From Enterococcus faecium (GTDB taxonomy: Bacteria > Bacillota > Bacilli > Lactobacillales > Enterococcaceae), in assembly GCF_029023785.1 (NCBI RefSeq), contig NZ_CP118955.1:310001-374000 (forward strand): a DNA stretch of 64,000 nucleotides, in the 5' to 3' direction. The notes beneath the pieces were generated by a model. That model had not been told where the DNA came from. It saw nothing but the letters and a program-made list of their open reading frames with translations, and made no database searches. The translations under genes were made by a program, and so were the position numbers. Positions 7,817-21,137 of this stretch are shown piece after piece; positions within the stretch are counted from its first letter, which is position 1; each line of letters starts with the position of its first letter.

Positions 7817-7858
7817 AAATCGAAATTTTAACGGACTTTATTTATAATGTTCGGATTT
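7817..7858 (+). promoter_or_regulatory. candidate PurR operator (two PurBoxes) and -10 of the purine permease
   Basis: On the minus strand, 7846-7858 reads AAATCCGAACATT, a full match to the PurBox consensus AWWWCCGAACWWT. A weaker box (AAATCGAAATTTT) sits at 7817-7829 on the plus strand. The two are inverted and 16 bases apart, the spacing known for PurR of Bacillus. TATAAT at 7843-7848 overlaps the strong box, with a weak TCGAAA -35 at 7820-7825. The control assignment is inference, supported by the downstream gene being a purine permease. Confidence 0.55.
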
Positions 7859-7871
7859 AGGGGGATGGAAG

Positions 7872-9185
7872 ATGAAGGAAAAAATACTTTCCTACTTCGA
7901 AATAGAAAAATTGAACACCACGGTAAAACGTGAGGTACTGGCAGGATTTACAACATTTATCTCAATGGCTTATATCTTATTTGTAAATCCAACTGTATTA
8001 GGTGCTTCTGGAATGGATGAAGGAGCAGTGTTTACTGCGACTGCATTAGCCAGTGCGATCGGCTGTGTTTTAATGGGGGTATTAGCCCGTTATCCAATTG
8101 GAACGGCACCTGCTCTTGGGATCAATGCTTTTTTTGCTTATTCTGTTTGTTTAGGAATGGGGATTCCATGGGAAACAGCATTAGCCGGCGTATTCGTTGC
8201 TTCTTTGATTTTTATTTTGATCACAATCTTCAAGCTGCGGGAAATGATCATTGATGCGATCCCAGCAGATTTGAAATATGCGATTTCTGGCGGTATCGGT
8301 CTATTTATCGCTTTCCTTGGTCTGAGCGAAGGTGGGATCATCGTTTCGAATGAATCTACATTAGTAGGATTAGGATCACTCAACGTTGGTTCTACTTGGT
8401 TGACGATTTTTGGATTAGTCGTAACTGCTATCTTGCTTGTTCGGCGTGTACCAGGTGGCATCTTCATCGGGATGGCAGCTACAACGATTTTAGGTCTGGT
8501 CACAGGTTTGATTCCAATGCCTTCTGAAATTGTTGCCGCAGCACCAAGTTTGAAACCAACATTTTTAGTTGCATTAAAACATGTAGGGGACATCAATTCT
8601 CTTCAAATGTGGGTCGTAGTGCTGACATTCTTGCTTGTGACTTTCTTTGATACAGCAGGAACTTTAGTTGGATTAGCAAACCAAGCAGGTTTCATGAAAG
8701 ACAACAAGATGCCTCGTGTAGGGAAAGCTTTAGCTTCTGATTCAACAGCTATGCTTGCGGGTTCCTTATTTGGTACTTCTCCTGTTGGTGCATTTGTAGA
8801 ATCATCAGCTGGTATCGCCGTTGGAGGACGTTCAGGTATCACAGCTATTACTACAGGGATTTTCTTCTTGTTAGGCTTGTTCTTTTCTCCATTACTATCA
8901 GTTGTTACTTCACAAGTAACTGCACCAGCATTGATTATGGTAGGAGTATTGATGGCACAATCTTTGCGACAAATCGAATGGGGAAACTTAGAGATTGCGA
9001 TCCCTTCATTCTTGATCTTGATCGGCATGCCTTTGACTTATAGTATTTCAGATGGGATTGCATTAGGTTTTATCTTCTATCCAATTACCATGTTAGCAGC
9101 TAAAAGAGGAAAAGAAGTATCTCCAATCATGTATGGTCTGTTCTTTGTATTTGTGGGATTCATGTGGATATTGAATGTGAAATAA
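7872..9185 (+). CDS. NCS2 family purine (guanine/hypoxanthine/adenine) permease
   Basis: The 437-residue transporter has about 12-14 membrane segments and AzgA/PbuG-group marks: the N-terminal MAYILFVNPTVLGASGMDEG, ARYPIGTAPALGINAFFAYS near residue 75, TFFDTAGTLVGLANQAGF near 257, and SVGAFVESSAG-like GTSPVGAFVESSAGI near 303. It imports purine bases by proton symport. Placement behind a likely PurR box supports purine control. AGGGGGATGGAAG upstream gives the ribosome site for ATG 7872. The gene is monocistronic and is followed by two tandem repeat modules. Confidence 0.92.
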   Translation: MKEKILSYFEIEKLNTTVKREVLAGFTTFISMAYILFVNPTVLGASGMDEGAVFTATALASAIGCVLMGVLARYPIGTAPALGINAFFAYSVCLGMGIPWETALAGVFVASLIFILITIFKLREMIIDAIPADLKYAISGGIGLFIAFLGLSEGGIIVSNESTLVGLGSLNVGSTWLTIFGLVVTAILLVRRVPGGIFIGMAATTILGLVTGLIPMPSEIVAAAPSLKPTFLVALKHVGDINSLQMWVVVLTFLLVTFFDTAGTLVGLANQAGFMKDNKMPRVGKALASDSTAMLAGSLFGTSPVGAFVESSAGIAVGGRSGITAITTGIFFLLGLFFSPLLSVVTSQVTAPALIMVGVLMAQSLRQIEWGNLEIAIPSFLILIGMPLTYSISDGIALGFIFYPITMLAAKRGKEVSPIMYGLFFVFVGFMWILNVK

Positions 9186-9440
9186 AGAGGTTGTGAAATC
9201 AGCGTTCTGGCCTGAGTATTAGAGAAAAAAACGAAAAAATAGTTTCTTATATTTTGCCGTTTTTTGAGCTAATACCGAGGGACAGCTGAGTGAACACCGT
9301 TTATAAAGAGGTTGTGAAATCAGTGTTCTGGCCTGAGTATTAGAGAAAAAAACGAAAAAATAGTTCCTCATATTTTGCCGTTTTTTGAGCTAATACCAAG
9401 GGACAGCTGAGTGAACACCGTTTATAAAGAAGTTGTGAAA
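9182..9440 (+). repeat. two tandem 121-bp repeat modules (type A) plus start of a third
   Basis: Copy 1 (9182-9302) and copy 2 (9303-9423) are almost identical, differing at only a few positions. A third begins at 9424 and loses similarity after about 20 bases. Each unit runs from AGAGGTTGTGAAATCAG to GAACACCGTTTAT and can fold on itself: GAGTATTAGAG..AAAACG pairs with CGTTTTTTGAGCTAATAC. It is the reverse complement of the type-A modules at 31.4 and 31.7 kb. Confidence 0.85.
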
Positions 9441-9471
9441 TCAGCATTCTTCCCTGCATAAATCAATCCTT

Positions 9472-9511
9472 TCAAAAAACAGTTGAGGGAATTTCCTCAG
9501 CTGTTTTTTTG
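9472..9511 (+). terminator. intrinsic terminator after the repeat modules
   Basis: AAACAGTTGAGG / CCTCAGCTGTTT hairpin with a GAATT loop region and a following T7 run. It insulates the purine permease region from the alpha-glucosidase. Confidence 0.8.
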
Positions 9512-9520
9512 TTTTATTCT

Positions 9521-9563
9521 GTTACCGATAACAAGGTGCAATAGCTATTTGAAAGCGTTACAA
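9521..9563 (+). promoter_or_regulatory. LacI-type operator and cre-like site before the GH13 gene
   Basis: GTTACCGATAAC (9521-9532) is a near-palindrome around a central CG, as in LacI/GalR-family operators. TTGAAAGCGTTACAA (9549-9563) matches the CcpA consensus WTGNAANCGNWNNCW at 14 of 15 positions. Which LacI-family repressor uses the first site is unknown; MalR encoded at 56.5 kb is one option (inference). Confidence 0.5.
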
Positions 9564-9633
9564 TTTTTAGTGAGAGAGACTAAAATAAATGATTAAGCAA
9601 AAAATAGAAACATCCATTTATAGGAGGAAAATC

Positions 9634-11256
9634 ATGGAACAAAAATGGTGGCACCATTCAGTTGTTTATCAAATCTATCCAAGAAGTTTTCAAGATTCAA
9701 ATCAAGATGGTATTGGAGATTTGCGGGGGATTATTTCCAGGTTGGATTATCTGGCGTATTTAGGTATTGATGCAATTTGGCTTTCTCCAGTATACGAGTC
9801 TCCGAATGATGACAATGGGTATGATATCAGTAATTATCAAGCAATCATGGCAGAATTCGGTACGATGGAAGAAATGGAAGAACTGATTGAAGAAGCAAAG
9901 AAAAGAAATATCCGTATCATCATGGATCTGGTGGTGAATCATACTTCTGATGAACATCCGTGGTTCATTGAGGCCCGTAAAAATAAAGAAAATCCTTATC
10001 GGGACTATTATATTTGGCGTGATCCGGTCAATGGAAAAGAGCCTAATAGATTGCGCTCAATATTCAGTGGTTCTGCTTGGCAGTTGGATGAAAAAACGGG
10101 GCAATATTTTCTGCACTTGTATAGCAAGCGTCAACCTGATTTGAATTGGAAAAATAAACAGGTTCGCCAAGAGATTTATCAAATGATGAATTTCTGGATC
10201 GATAAAGGTATTGGGGGCTTTCGTATGGACGTGATCGATATGATTGGCAAAGAACCGGATAAAGAAATCACAAGTAATGGACCTAAACTGCATGAGTATC
10301 TTCAGGAAATGAATCAAGCAACTTTTGGTGACAAAAATCTGATGACTGTTGGCGAAACATGGGGAGCAACTACCGAAATCGCTAAACTTTATTCCAATCC
10401 TAAAAGAAATGAATTATCCATGGTCTTCCAATTCGAACACATAGGATTAGATCAGCAAGAAGGCAAAGACAAATGGGATTTGAAACCCTTGAGTATCTCT
10501 GAACTGAAAAAAGTATTATCCAAATGGCAAACATCTTTAGGTGATGAAGGATGGAATAGTTTATTTTGGAATAATCACGATCTTCCGCGAATTGTTTCTC
10601 GTTGGGGAAATGACGATGTGTATCGAAAAGAAAGTGCCAAGATGTTTGCTATCTTGCTCCATATGATGAAAGGCACCCCTTATATCTATCAAGGAGAAGA
10701 GTTAGGCATGACGAATTGCCCAATCGATGATATCGCGGAAGCAAAAGATATTGAGACAATCAATATGTATAACGAAAGGATTTCTTCTGGATTTACAAAA
10801 GAGGAAATCTTGGAATCAATCAATGCGAAAGGAAGAGACAATGCTAGGACGCCTATGCAATGGAACGCCCGTGAACATGCTGGGTTTACTACTGGAATTC
10901 CATGGCTTCGAGTCAATCCAAATTATAAAGAAATCAATGCAGAAGAAGCGTTAGCAGATCAAGATTCTGTTTTTTATATGTACAAGAAATTGATCGATTT
11001 GCGTAGAAAACATGACATCATCGTCTGGGGAGACTATGAATTAGTGGAAAAGACGCCTGAGCATGTCTTTGCCTATTCTCGCATATATGAAGACCAGCAA
11101 TGGCTCGTTATTTGTAATATGTCCAGTGAAAAGCAGACGTTCACTGTTCCACGTGAAGCTTTAAGGGTTATTGTGTCAAATTATCCTCTGAAACAGTTAC
11201 CAGACGGCAAAGTTGATTTACGACCTTATGAAGCATTTGTGTTGGAAGTAAAATAA
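9634..11256 (+). CDS. GH13 alpha-glucosidase, oligo-1,6-glucosidase type
   Basis: The 540-residue cytoplasmic enzyme has the full GH13 subfamily 31 set: VVNHTSD (region I), GGFRMDVIDM with nucleophile Asp199, VGETWG with acid/base Glu241, and NNHDLPR (third Asp). Val200 directly after the nucleophile is the residue associated with alpha-1,6 (isomaltose) preference; maltases usually have Ala there. It should split isomaltose or isomalto-oligosaccharide ends. The upstream ATG at 9589 was rejected because TAGGAGGAAA precedes 9634. A candidate cre site and a LacI-type operator lie upstream, fitting sugar-dependent control. No transporter gene adjoins it. Confidence 0.9.
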   Translation: MEQKWWHHSVVYQIYPRSFQDSNQDGIGDLRGIISRLDYLAYLGIDAIWLSPVYESPNDDNGYDISNYQAIMAEFGTMEEMEELIEEAKKRNIRIIMDLVVNHTSDEHPWFIEARKNKENPYRDYYIWRDPVNGKEPNRLRSIFSGSAWQLDEKTGQYFLHLYSKRQPDLNWKNKQVRQEIYQMMNFWIDKGIGGFRMDVIDMIGKEPDKEITSNGPKLHEYLQEMNQATFGDKNLMTVGETWGATTEIAKLYSNPKRNELSMVFQFEHIGLDQQEGKDKWDLKPLSISELKKVLSKWQTSLGDEGWNSLFWNNHDLPRIVSRWGNDDVYRKESAKMFAILLHMMKGTPYIYQGEELGMTNCPIDDIAEAKDIETINMYNERISSGFTKEEILESINAKGRDNARTPMQWNAREHAGFTTGIPWLRVNPNYKEINAEEALADQDSVFYMYKKLIDLRRKHDIIVWGDYELVEKTPEHVFAYSRIYEDQQWLVICNMSSEKQTFTVPREALRVIVSNYPLKQLPDGKVDLRPYEAFVLEVK

Positions 11257-11434
11257 ATCGTTTGCTTAGATGGTTAACGAGTGTTTTCTTTCGGGGATCG
11301 TCTTATGTATTTGTTATATATAAATATTAAAAATGAAGAGTAGCATTCAATTTTTTTCTTCTCTTCTGCCGAAATAGTTAGAATATCTTGTTTTGATGAA
11401 TCGAGCTATACTTCAAGTAAGAAATTGTTGATAG

Positions 11435-12946
<1,512 letters not shown>

Positions 12947-12952
12947 TTTTTA

Positions 12953-12991
12953 AACCTCTGCAAGTGACTATTGTCATTTGAGAGGTTTTTC
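12953..12991 (+). terminator. intrinsic terminator after the first GH1 gene
   Basis: AAACCTCT-G-CAAGTGAC pairs with GTCATTTGAGAGGTTT across a TATT loop, with one bulged G, followed by TTTT. Confidence 0.75.
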
Positions 12992-13025
12992 CTGTATGTT
13001 TATAACAAAGAGGAGGTGTAAGCAA

Positions 13026-14771
13026 ATGGACTTAAATAAACGACAACTCCAAATTCTTGTAGTATTAAGAAATAAGAATCATTGGATAACAAGCGAAGAA
13101 TTAGCTGAAGCTTTAGGTACCAACAAGAAAACGATCCAAACTGAAATCAAAAATATGCTTGCTATCTACGAGAAGAAAATCATTATCCAGTCAAATAAAC
13201 GTTCAGGTTATTTTTTAGAATCAATTGAATCTGAAACTAAACAGCAAATCATACAAGAGGTGACGAAACATAAAATCTATTCCAGCATGGATTTCCGAGC
13301 TTCAACTATTGTGACGTACTTATTGTTTCAAAAAGGGTATGTCAGTATGCAAAAGATAGCAGACATTTTCTTTCTTTCAAAAACAGCCGTATCATTACAA
13401 ATAAAAACGATTTTGCGTTGGATCGAGCGCAATCCTAAATTAGAACTGGAAGTTTCGTCGACAAAAGGACTAAAAATCATTGCTGAAGAAAATTCAAAAA
13501 GAATTTTCTTATCTCTTGTTGGAACAGAAACGGTGATCCAACACGCAAGGTTGCCTCAACAAATCAGTACAATTTTTTCCAATATCATGCCGACTGTCCA
13601 AAAGACATTAAAAGAGGTTCTTATATCATATAATTATATTGTTTCAGGAGAGGACTTCATACGATTTTCTCGGTATCTCGTTTTGACCATTCTTCGAAGA
13701 GAAGAACTTTTAGAAAAAACAAACAGGTATACATTATTTATTCCGATGGTAGAGACCCTCACAAAAAAGTTATCATCAGAACTACCCTATTCTTTTTCCA
13801 ATCAAGAAAAACAAGCAATTGAAAATCGACTATTAGAGTTAAATTATTTGATGATTAATGATGAAAAAAACAAAGAAATAGAGAAGAATCTAAGAGCATT
13901 TGAGCAAACGATTATTCGTTTTTTAGATCTTCCTGTTTCGTTATTGTTCCATGAAACAGAATTTTTGCTAACCCATATCAAACAAATGAAAACGAGGATG
14001 GATGCCGGACATAATACCATGAATCATTTTGTACAAAAGATCATCTCCCGTTATCCTTTAGAAATTTATTTAATTCGGCGTTTCTTCCCAATACATTTTC
14101 AATTACGTCCCAATTTAGCTGAAAGCGCTTATTTTGTTTTGTATCTTGCCGAAGCGTTGAATCCTTTTCGAAAACAAGGGGAGATACTGATTGTTAGTAA
14201 CCAGCCAATTAGTATTTTGAATACACTAAAAAAACAGATTCAACAAAGTATGAACATGTGGATCAAAGAATGCCGGATAGAACCAGTGTATCTTTTCAAA
14301 AATCAATCAAACAAAATAACGGAATATGATGCAATTTTGACTACTGAGCAAGAGCTTATTTTTGAGTGGGATGATTTGATTTATCTACCTAGTGTTCTAG
14401 ATGAGTTTGAATCTTGGGAGATTTATCAGATTTTGCGTGAAAAGCTGACCATAGTTGAAGAAAAAAAGAAAACAAAACTGCTTGATCATTACTACAAAGA
14501 AGAAAATCAAATAAAAATCCATAAAAAGATAGATTCCATTCAGCAACTAATCTCTCCTAGTTCTGACCTAGTTATGCTTCCGTTAAATGCCGAGACTTTG
14601 TTGTGCTGTCTTATCAAAAGCCAAGTAGAAACAAAAATCACAGAGTATCAGCTTGAGATACCACTTATACATCAGCAAAGGAAGATCAAGCGTGTTTTTT
14701 TTGTCTCCTTTGACTATAAGAGAAACGATATACTTGTTTTCTTTCAAGCAGTGAGTGATTTGCTCGGCTAA
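13026..14771 (+). CDS. BglG/PRD-type DNA-binding transcriptional regulator
   Basis: The 581-residue protein begins with an HTH_11-type domain (residues 1-60, ITSEELAEALGTNKKTIQTEI), followed by a second, Mga-like helix-turn-helix (QKIADIFFLSKTAVSLQI, near 105-122). PRD-like helical regions and an EIIB/EIIA-like C-terminus follow. There is no RNA-binding CAT domain, so it should act as a DNA-binding activator whose activity is set by PTS phosphorylation rather than as an antiterminator. It sits between the GH1 gene and the beta-glucoside EIIBCA gene it probably controls. The start at 13026 is preceded by GAGGAGGTG; the 12978 ATG upstream lacks a site. Confidence 0.82.
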   Translation: MDLNKRQLQILVVLRNKNHWITSEELAEALGTNKKTIQTEIKNMLAIYEKKIIIQSNKRSGYFLESIESETKQQIIQEVTKHKIYSSMDFRASTIVTYLLFQKGYVSMQKIADIFFLSKTAVSLQIKTILRWIERNPKLELEVSSTKGLKIIAEENSKRIFLSLVGTETVIQHARLPQQISTIFSNIMPTVQKTLKEVLISYNYIVSGEDFIRFSRYLVLTILRREELLEKTNRYTLFIPMVETLTKKLSSELPYSFSNQEKQAIENRLLELNYLMINDEKNKEIEKNLRAFEQTIIRFLDLPVSLLFHETEFLLTHIKQMKTRMDAGHNTMNHFVQKIISRYPLEIYLIRRFFPIHFQLRPNLAESAYFVLYLAEALNPFRKQGEILIVSNQPISILNTLKKQIQQSMNMWIKECRIEPVYLFKNQSNKITEYDAILTTEQELIFEWDDLIYLPSVLDEFESWEIYQILREKLTIVEEKKKTKLLDHYYKEENQIKIHKKIDSIQQLISPSSDLVMLPLNAETLLCCLIKSQVETKITEYQLEIPLIHQQRKIKRVFFVSFDYKRNDILVFFQAVSDLLG

Positions 14772-14871
14772 GTAAACCATACACACTATTGTACAGTTTC
14801 GTTCGCTATTAGAAGGGGTACTAATTGAATGGAGAAACCGTTTTCTAAGAACTATACTTATCTTGTAAGAA

Positions 14872-14887
14872 GGATTGCTACGGCATT
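14872..14887 (+). promoter_or_regulatory. half of a RAT-like (LicT/BglG antiterminator) sequence
   Basis: GGATTGCTACGGCATT differs at two positions from the 5' half of the classical bgl ribonucleic antiterminator (GGATTGTTACTGCATT). The 3' half (normally GCAGGCAAAACC) and the overlapping terminator are absent. It could be a decayed site or chance. Confidence 0.3.
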
Positions 14888-14909
14888 AATTAACAAGGGG
14901 GAAGTAAAA

Positions 14910-18178
<3,269 letters not shown>

Positions 18179-18191
18179 TAAAAGGAAATAA

Positions 18192-18224
18192 GGGACTGTG
18201 ACAAAAGTCTTGTCACAGCCCCTT
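18192..18224 (+). terminator. intrinsic terminator after the beta-glucoside operon
   Basis: GGGACTGTGACAA / TTGTCACAGCCCC stem with an AAGTC-type loop, followed by TTCTTT. Confidence 0.8.
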
Positions 18225-18225
18225 C

Positions 18226-18680
18226 TTTACGAATAAACAGTATTCTCCTGCCAACTCCTCGATCACAAGTCACCATAGTCATAAAACATGAGAAGCTGTT
18301 TTTTGAAATTGCTCCTTGTGACTCGGAGTTCAACGGCAGGCTCACGACCTCTCAATAAACGGTGTACAATCAGCTGACCATCGGCATTAGCTCAAAAAAC
18401 GACAAAATATGAGGAACTATTTTTGTTTGGCTGTTCTTATTACTTGATGCAGGACGGCTTTTTCACAACCTCTGATATAAACGGTGTTCAAAAGCCAGTT
18501 TTTCGGTATTAAGCCAAATTTATGCAAAAATGTGGAAAGCCATTTTCACAAAATTTTTCTTCATACTCAAAACTAAACGACTTTTTCACAACCTCTGATT
18601 CACGGTGTTCCAGAAGGAGTTTTGTCGAAAACAAGCCGAAATTCTTTGAAGATGGCTACTTCTTTTTTTCAAATCTAGAC
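18226..18680 (+). repeat. array of about 3.5 hairpin repeat modules (types C, A/D chimera, B, partial E)
   Basis: The 583-bp gap between bglA and the MarR gene is almost filled by repeat modules in the AAACGGTGTTC..CACAACCTCT orientation. Type C occupies about 18226-18352 (CAACTCC..TCACAAG against CTTGTGACTCGGAGTT). A chimera of type A left arm and type D right arm occupies about 18353-18473. Type B occupies about 18474-18592 (TATTAAGCCAAATTTATGC against CAAAATTTTTCTTCATAC), and a partial type E about 18593-18660. The chimeric unit, whose two arms belong to different stem types, suggests recombination between modules. Confidence 0.8.
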
Positions 18681-18708
18681 AGAGGAGGCGGACATTATTC
18701 CGTGTTTT

Positions 18709-18737
18709 TTGACAAAAAATAAAAATCATACTATGAT
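18709..18737 (+). promoter_or_regulatory. near-consensus promoter of the MarR-reductase locus
   Basis: TTGACA (18709-18714), 17-base spacer, TATGAT (18732-18737). The MarR start codon follows 25 bases later. Confidence 0.75.
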
Positions 18738-18761
18738 ATGTACGCCAATGGAGGGGATGAA

Positions 18762-19196
18762 ATGGAAAAGCCAATTGAAAAAGCGTTAGATGAATGTCTT
18801 TTCTTTAGCGTGAAAAAGCTAGATCGCATGTTGAATAAATTAGCTGATGAAGCGTTTAGAAGGACAGGTCTGGCACCAACTTATGGTTTTATTTTATTGA
18901 TATTAAAAGAAAAAGATGGAATACCACAAAAAGATATTGCACAAATGCTCTATTCCGCCCCATCAACGATTGCTCGTTTTGTTGAAAAATTAGAATATAA
19001 AGGATACGTCAAAACAGTTAGCGAAGGTCGCTTGTCATTAGTTTATCTTACAGAACAAGGACGCCAATTTGCTAAGGAAGTCGATGGTAGCTGGGAAGAA
19101 CTTCATCAGTCATACAAAGCAGTTTTGGGAAATGAAGCAAGTAAAGAATTAGCCCAGACAATGAATGATGCAACAGATAAGTTACAAAAAAAATAA
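18762..19196 (+). CDS. MarR family transcriptional regulator
   Basis: A 144-residue winged-helix protein. The helix-turn-helix is near residues 48-75 (GIPQKDIAQMLYSAPSTIARFVEKLEYKGYV) and the wing is KTVSEGRLSLVYLT. The start at 18762 is set by GGAGGGGATG; an in-frame ATG at 18738 has no site and lies too close to the promoter. Directly downstream, TTAGTTG-N6-CAACTAA at 19212-19231 is a good candidate operator, so it likely represses the flavin reductase and DJ-1 genes that follow. Such pairs usually respond to electrophiles or oxidants (family knowledge). Confidence 0.88.
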   Translation: MEKPIEKALDECLFFSVKKLDRMLNKLADEAFRRTGLAPTYGFILLILKEKDGIPQKDIAQMLYSAPSTIARFVEKLEYKGYVKTVSEGRLSLVYLTEQGRQFAKEVDGSWEELHQSYKAVLGNEASKELAQTMNDATDKLQKK

Positions 19197-19211
19197 AATT
19201 TTTTAAGCAAA

Positions 19212-19231
19212 TTAGTTGCATGTACAACTAA
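19212..19231 (+). promoter_or_regulatory. MarR-type operator upstream of the flavin reductase
   Basis: Perfect inverted repeat TTAGTTG-CATGTA-CAACTAA, 20 bases in all, located 65 bases before the reductase start. It shares the GTTG..CAAC half-sites with the operator at 5044-5057. Confidence 0.65.
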
Positions 19232-19296
19232 TCGAGTGGTTTAATGATAGATGATTCTCGATAGGTTAATCAGAGCGAATTATGGGAGGAATGACA

Positions 19297-20388
19297 ATGT
19301 CACAATTTGATCAATCAATTACTTTACCTTCAGGAGTTCAATTGAAGAACCGATTGATGCTGTCGCCTATGACGACACAACTCAGCTTTTTCAATGGAGT
19401 GATCACCGAAGATGAGATCACTTATTATAAACAACGTTCTAAAGGTCTTGGTGCTGTTATTACTGGTGCTGCAAATGTCCAAGATATCGGAAAAGGCTGG
19501 CCAGGTGAACTCAGCATCGCTCATGATGAAATGATTCCTCGATTAAGTGAGCTAGCGAAAGCAATCCAAGGAGAAGGCGCAAAAGCGATTATTCAGATTT
19601 TCCACGGTGGACGAATGACAAGTCGAGCAACTTTATCTGGAGAACAGCCTGTATCTGCAAGTGCAGTTGCAGCAAAACGTCCTGATGCGGAAACACCACG
19701 AGCAATGAGTGAAGAAGAAATCGTTGAAACAATCCAAGCATTTGGCAAAGCCACACGTAGAGCGATTGAATCAGGATTTGATGGAATCGAGTTGCATGGA
19801 GCAAATACGTATTTGATCCAACAATTTTTCTCTCCGCATTCGAATAGACGAGAGGATCAATGGGGCGGTAGCTTGGAAAATCGTTATCGTTTTATTGAAG
19901 AATTATTAACAACGGTTTTCTCAGCGGTTGAACAATATGCTAAAAAACCATTCATCGTAGGGTATCGTTTCTCACCAGAAGAATATGAAACACCAGGTAT
20001 CCGTTTTGAAGACACGATCTGGCTTCTTGAACGATTACGTGAGTCAAAACTAGATTATCTGCATGTTTCATTAAATATGTATGATCGAATAGCTCGTTCT
20101 GATAAATACAACGATAAATCGATTCTTGAAGTGGTCCATAACACGATTCAAGGAAAGATCCCTTTAGTTGGTGTCGGTGGGATCCGCAATCGCGAAGATG
20201 TAGAGCAGGTATTGAAATATGCAGAACTTGCAGCAATTGGACAGCAAATGATCGTCGATCCTGACTGGGCAGAGAAATTATTGGAAAACCGTGAGGATGA
20301 ATTTGTAACGAAACCTTTTGAAGAAGCATATAAAGAGCTTTATTTGCCAAGCCCATTATATAATTTCTTGAAAGCACGTTATCAATAA
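19297..20388 (+). CDS. old-yellow-enzyme-like NADH-dependent flavin oxidoreductase
   Basis: The 363-residue FMN TIM-barrel protein of the OYE/NADH:flavin oxidoreductase family shows LKNRLMLSPMTTQLS near residue 16, IIQIFHGGRMTSR near 99, the active-site segment DGIELHGANTYLIQQFFSPHSNRRED near 167, and LVGVGGIRNREDVEQ near 285 for flavin phosphate binding. It reduces activated alkenes or quinone-like electrophiles with NAD(P)H. The ATG at 19297 is used because GGGAGGAATG precedes it. It is cotranscribed with the DJ-1 protein (29-base gap), and a MarR operator lies upstream. Confidence 0.88.
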   Translation: MSQFDQSITLPSGVQLKNRLMLSPMTTQLSFFNGVITEDEITYYKQRSKGLGAVITGAANVQDIGKGWPGELSIAHDEMIPRLSELAKAIQGEGAKAIIQIFHGGRMTSRATLSGEQPVSASAVAAKRPDAETPRAMSEEEIVETIQAFGKATRRAIESGFDGIELHGANTYLIQQFFSPHSNRREDQWGGSLENRYRFIEELLTTVFSAVEQYAKKPFIVGYRFSPEEYETPGIRFEDTIWLLERLRESKLDYLHVSLNMYDRIARSDKYNDKSILEVVHNTIQGKIPLVGVGGIRNREDVEQVLKYAELAAIGQQMIVDPDWAEKLLENREDEFVTKPFEEAYKELYLPSPLYNFLKARYQ

Positions 20389-20417
20389 CGCAATTTTTAT
20401 AGAAAGAGGATGGGAAA

Positions 20418-21095
20418 ATGAAAGTATTGATCGTATTAACAAATGTAGAAAAGTACGAAAAGATCGAGCGTCCTACAGGTTTGTGGTTAAGTGAACTGAC
20501 TCATTTTTATGATGTATTAGTAAAAAATGGGATCGATGCAGATTTTGTCAGTCCTAAAGGCGGATATGTACCTTTAGAACCGCAAAGTGTTTTGAATATG
20601 GATGAAATCGATTGGGCCTATTATGAAGATGAAGATTTCAGAAATCGGGCCTTGGGAAATACCTTACGTCCTGATGATGTGGATGCAAATGATTATGCAG
20701 CGGTTTATTATGCTGGTGGCCACGGAACAATGTGGGATTTTCCAGAAGCAATAGATCTTGGGAAAGTCGCTTCACAAATCTATCGAAATGAAGGGCTGGT
20801 CTCAGCTGTTTGTCACGGTGTTGTAGGATTGTTGCCAGTTACAGATGAGTCTGGAAAATCTATTTTAGCTGGACGTACAGTGACTGGGTTCAGTAATGAA
20901 GAAGAGGAAGCAAATGGTACAACGAATGAAGTACCATTCTTAGCAGAAGATGCTTTGAAAGAAAAAGGAGCAAACTATCAGTCTGGAGCAGCTTTTTCAG
21001 AAGTGGTTCAAATTGATGGGCGGCTTCTTACAGGGCAAAATCCTCAATCTGCTCATCAATTAGGCGAAGCAGTTGTTGAAGCATTAAAGAATTAA
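20418..21095 (+). CDS. DJ-1/PfpI superfamily (Hsp31-like) protein
   Basis: The 225-residue type-1 glutamine-amidotransferase-like protein has its nucleophile Cys in the elbow SAVCHGVVGLL (near residue 133), Glu-containing PTGLWLSELTHFYDV at the N-terminus, and YYAGGHGTMWDFP near 97. This matches the Hsp31/YhbO-YraA-related group with glyoxalase III, deglycase or chaperone-like activities. The pairing with an OYE reductase under a MarR regulator points to detoxification of reactive carbonyl or electrophilic compounds (inference). Confidence 0.85.
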   Translation: MKVLIVLTNVEKYEKIERPTGLWLSELTHFYDVLVKNGIDADFVSPKGGYVPLEPQSVLNMDEIDWAYYEDEDFRNRALGNTLRPDDVDANDYAAVYYAGGHGTMWDFPEAIDLGKVASQIYRNEGLVSAVCHGVVGLLPVTDESGKSILAGRTVTGFSNEEEEANGTTNEVPFLAEDALKEKGANYQSGAAFSEVVQIDGRLLTGQNPQSAHQLGEAVVEALKN

Positions 21096-21137
21096 AAATA
21101 AATGATGTGTCTATTCTAACTATTACATTACACACGC

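Noticed and set aside
7640-7870. Purine riboswitch before the permease
   Set aside because: The conserved three-way junction loops are absent; PurBox motifs explain the region better.
8138-9028. Two long antisense frames inside the purine permease gene
   Set aside because: Antisense shadows of a membrane-protein gene; no ribosome sites and low-complexity peptides.
19952-20377. 141-codon antisense frame in the flavin reductase gene
   Set aside because: The sense frame has full OYE motifs; the antisense frame has none and no start signals.
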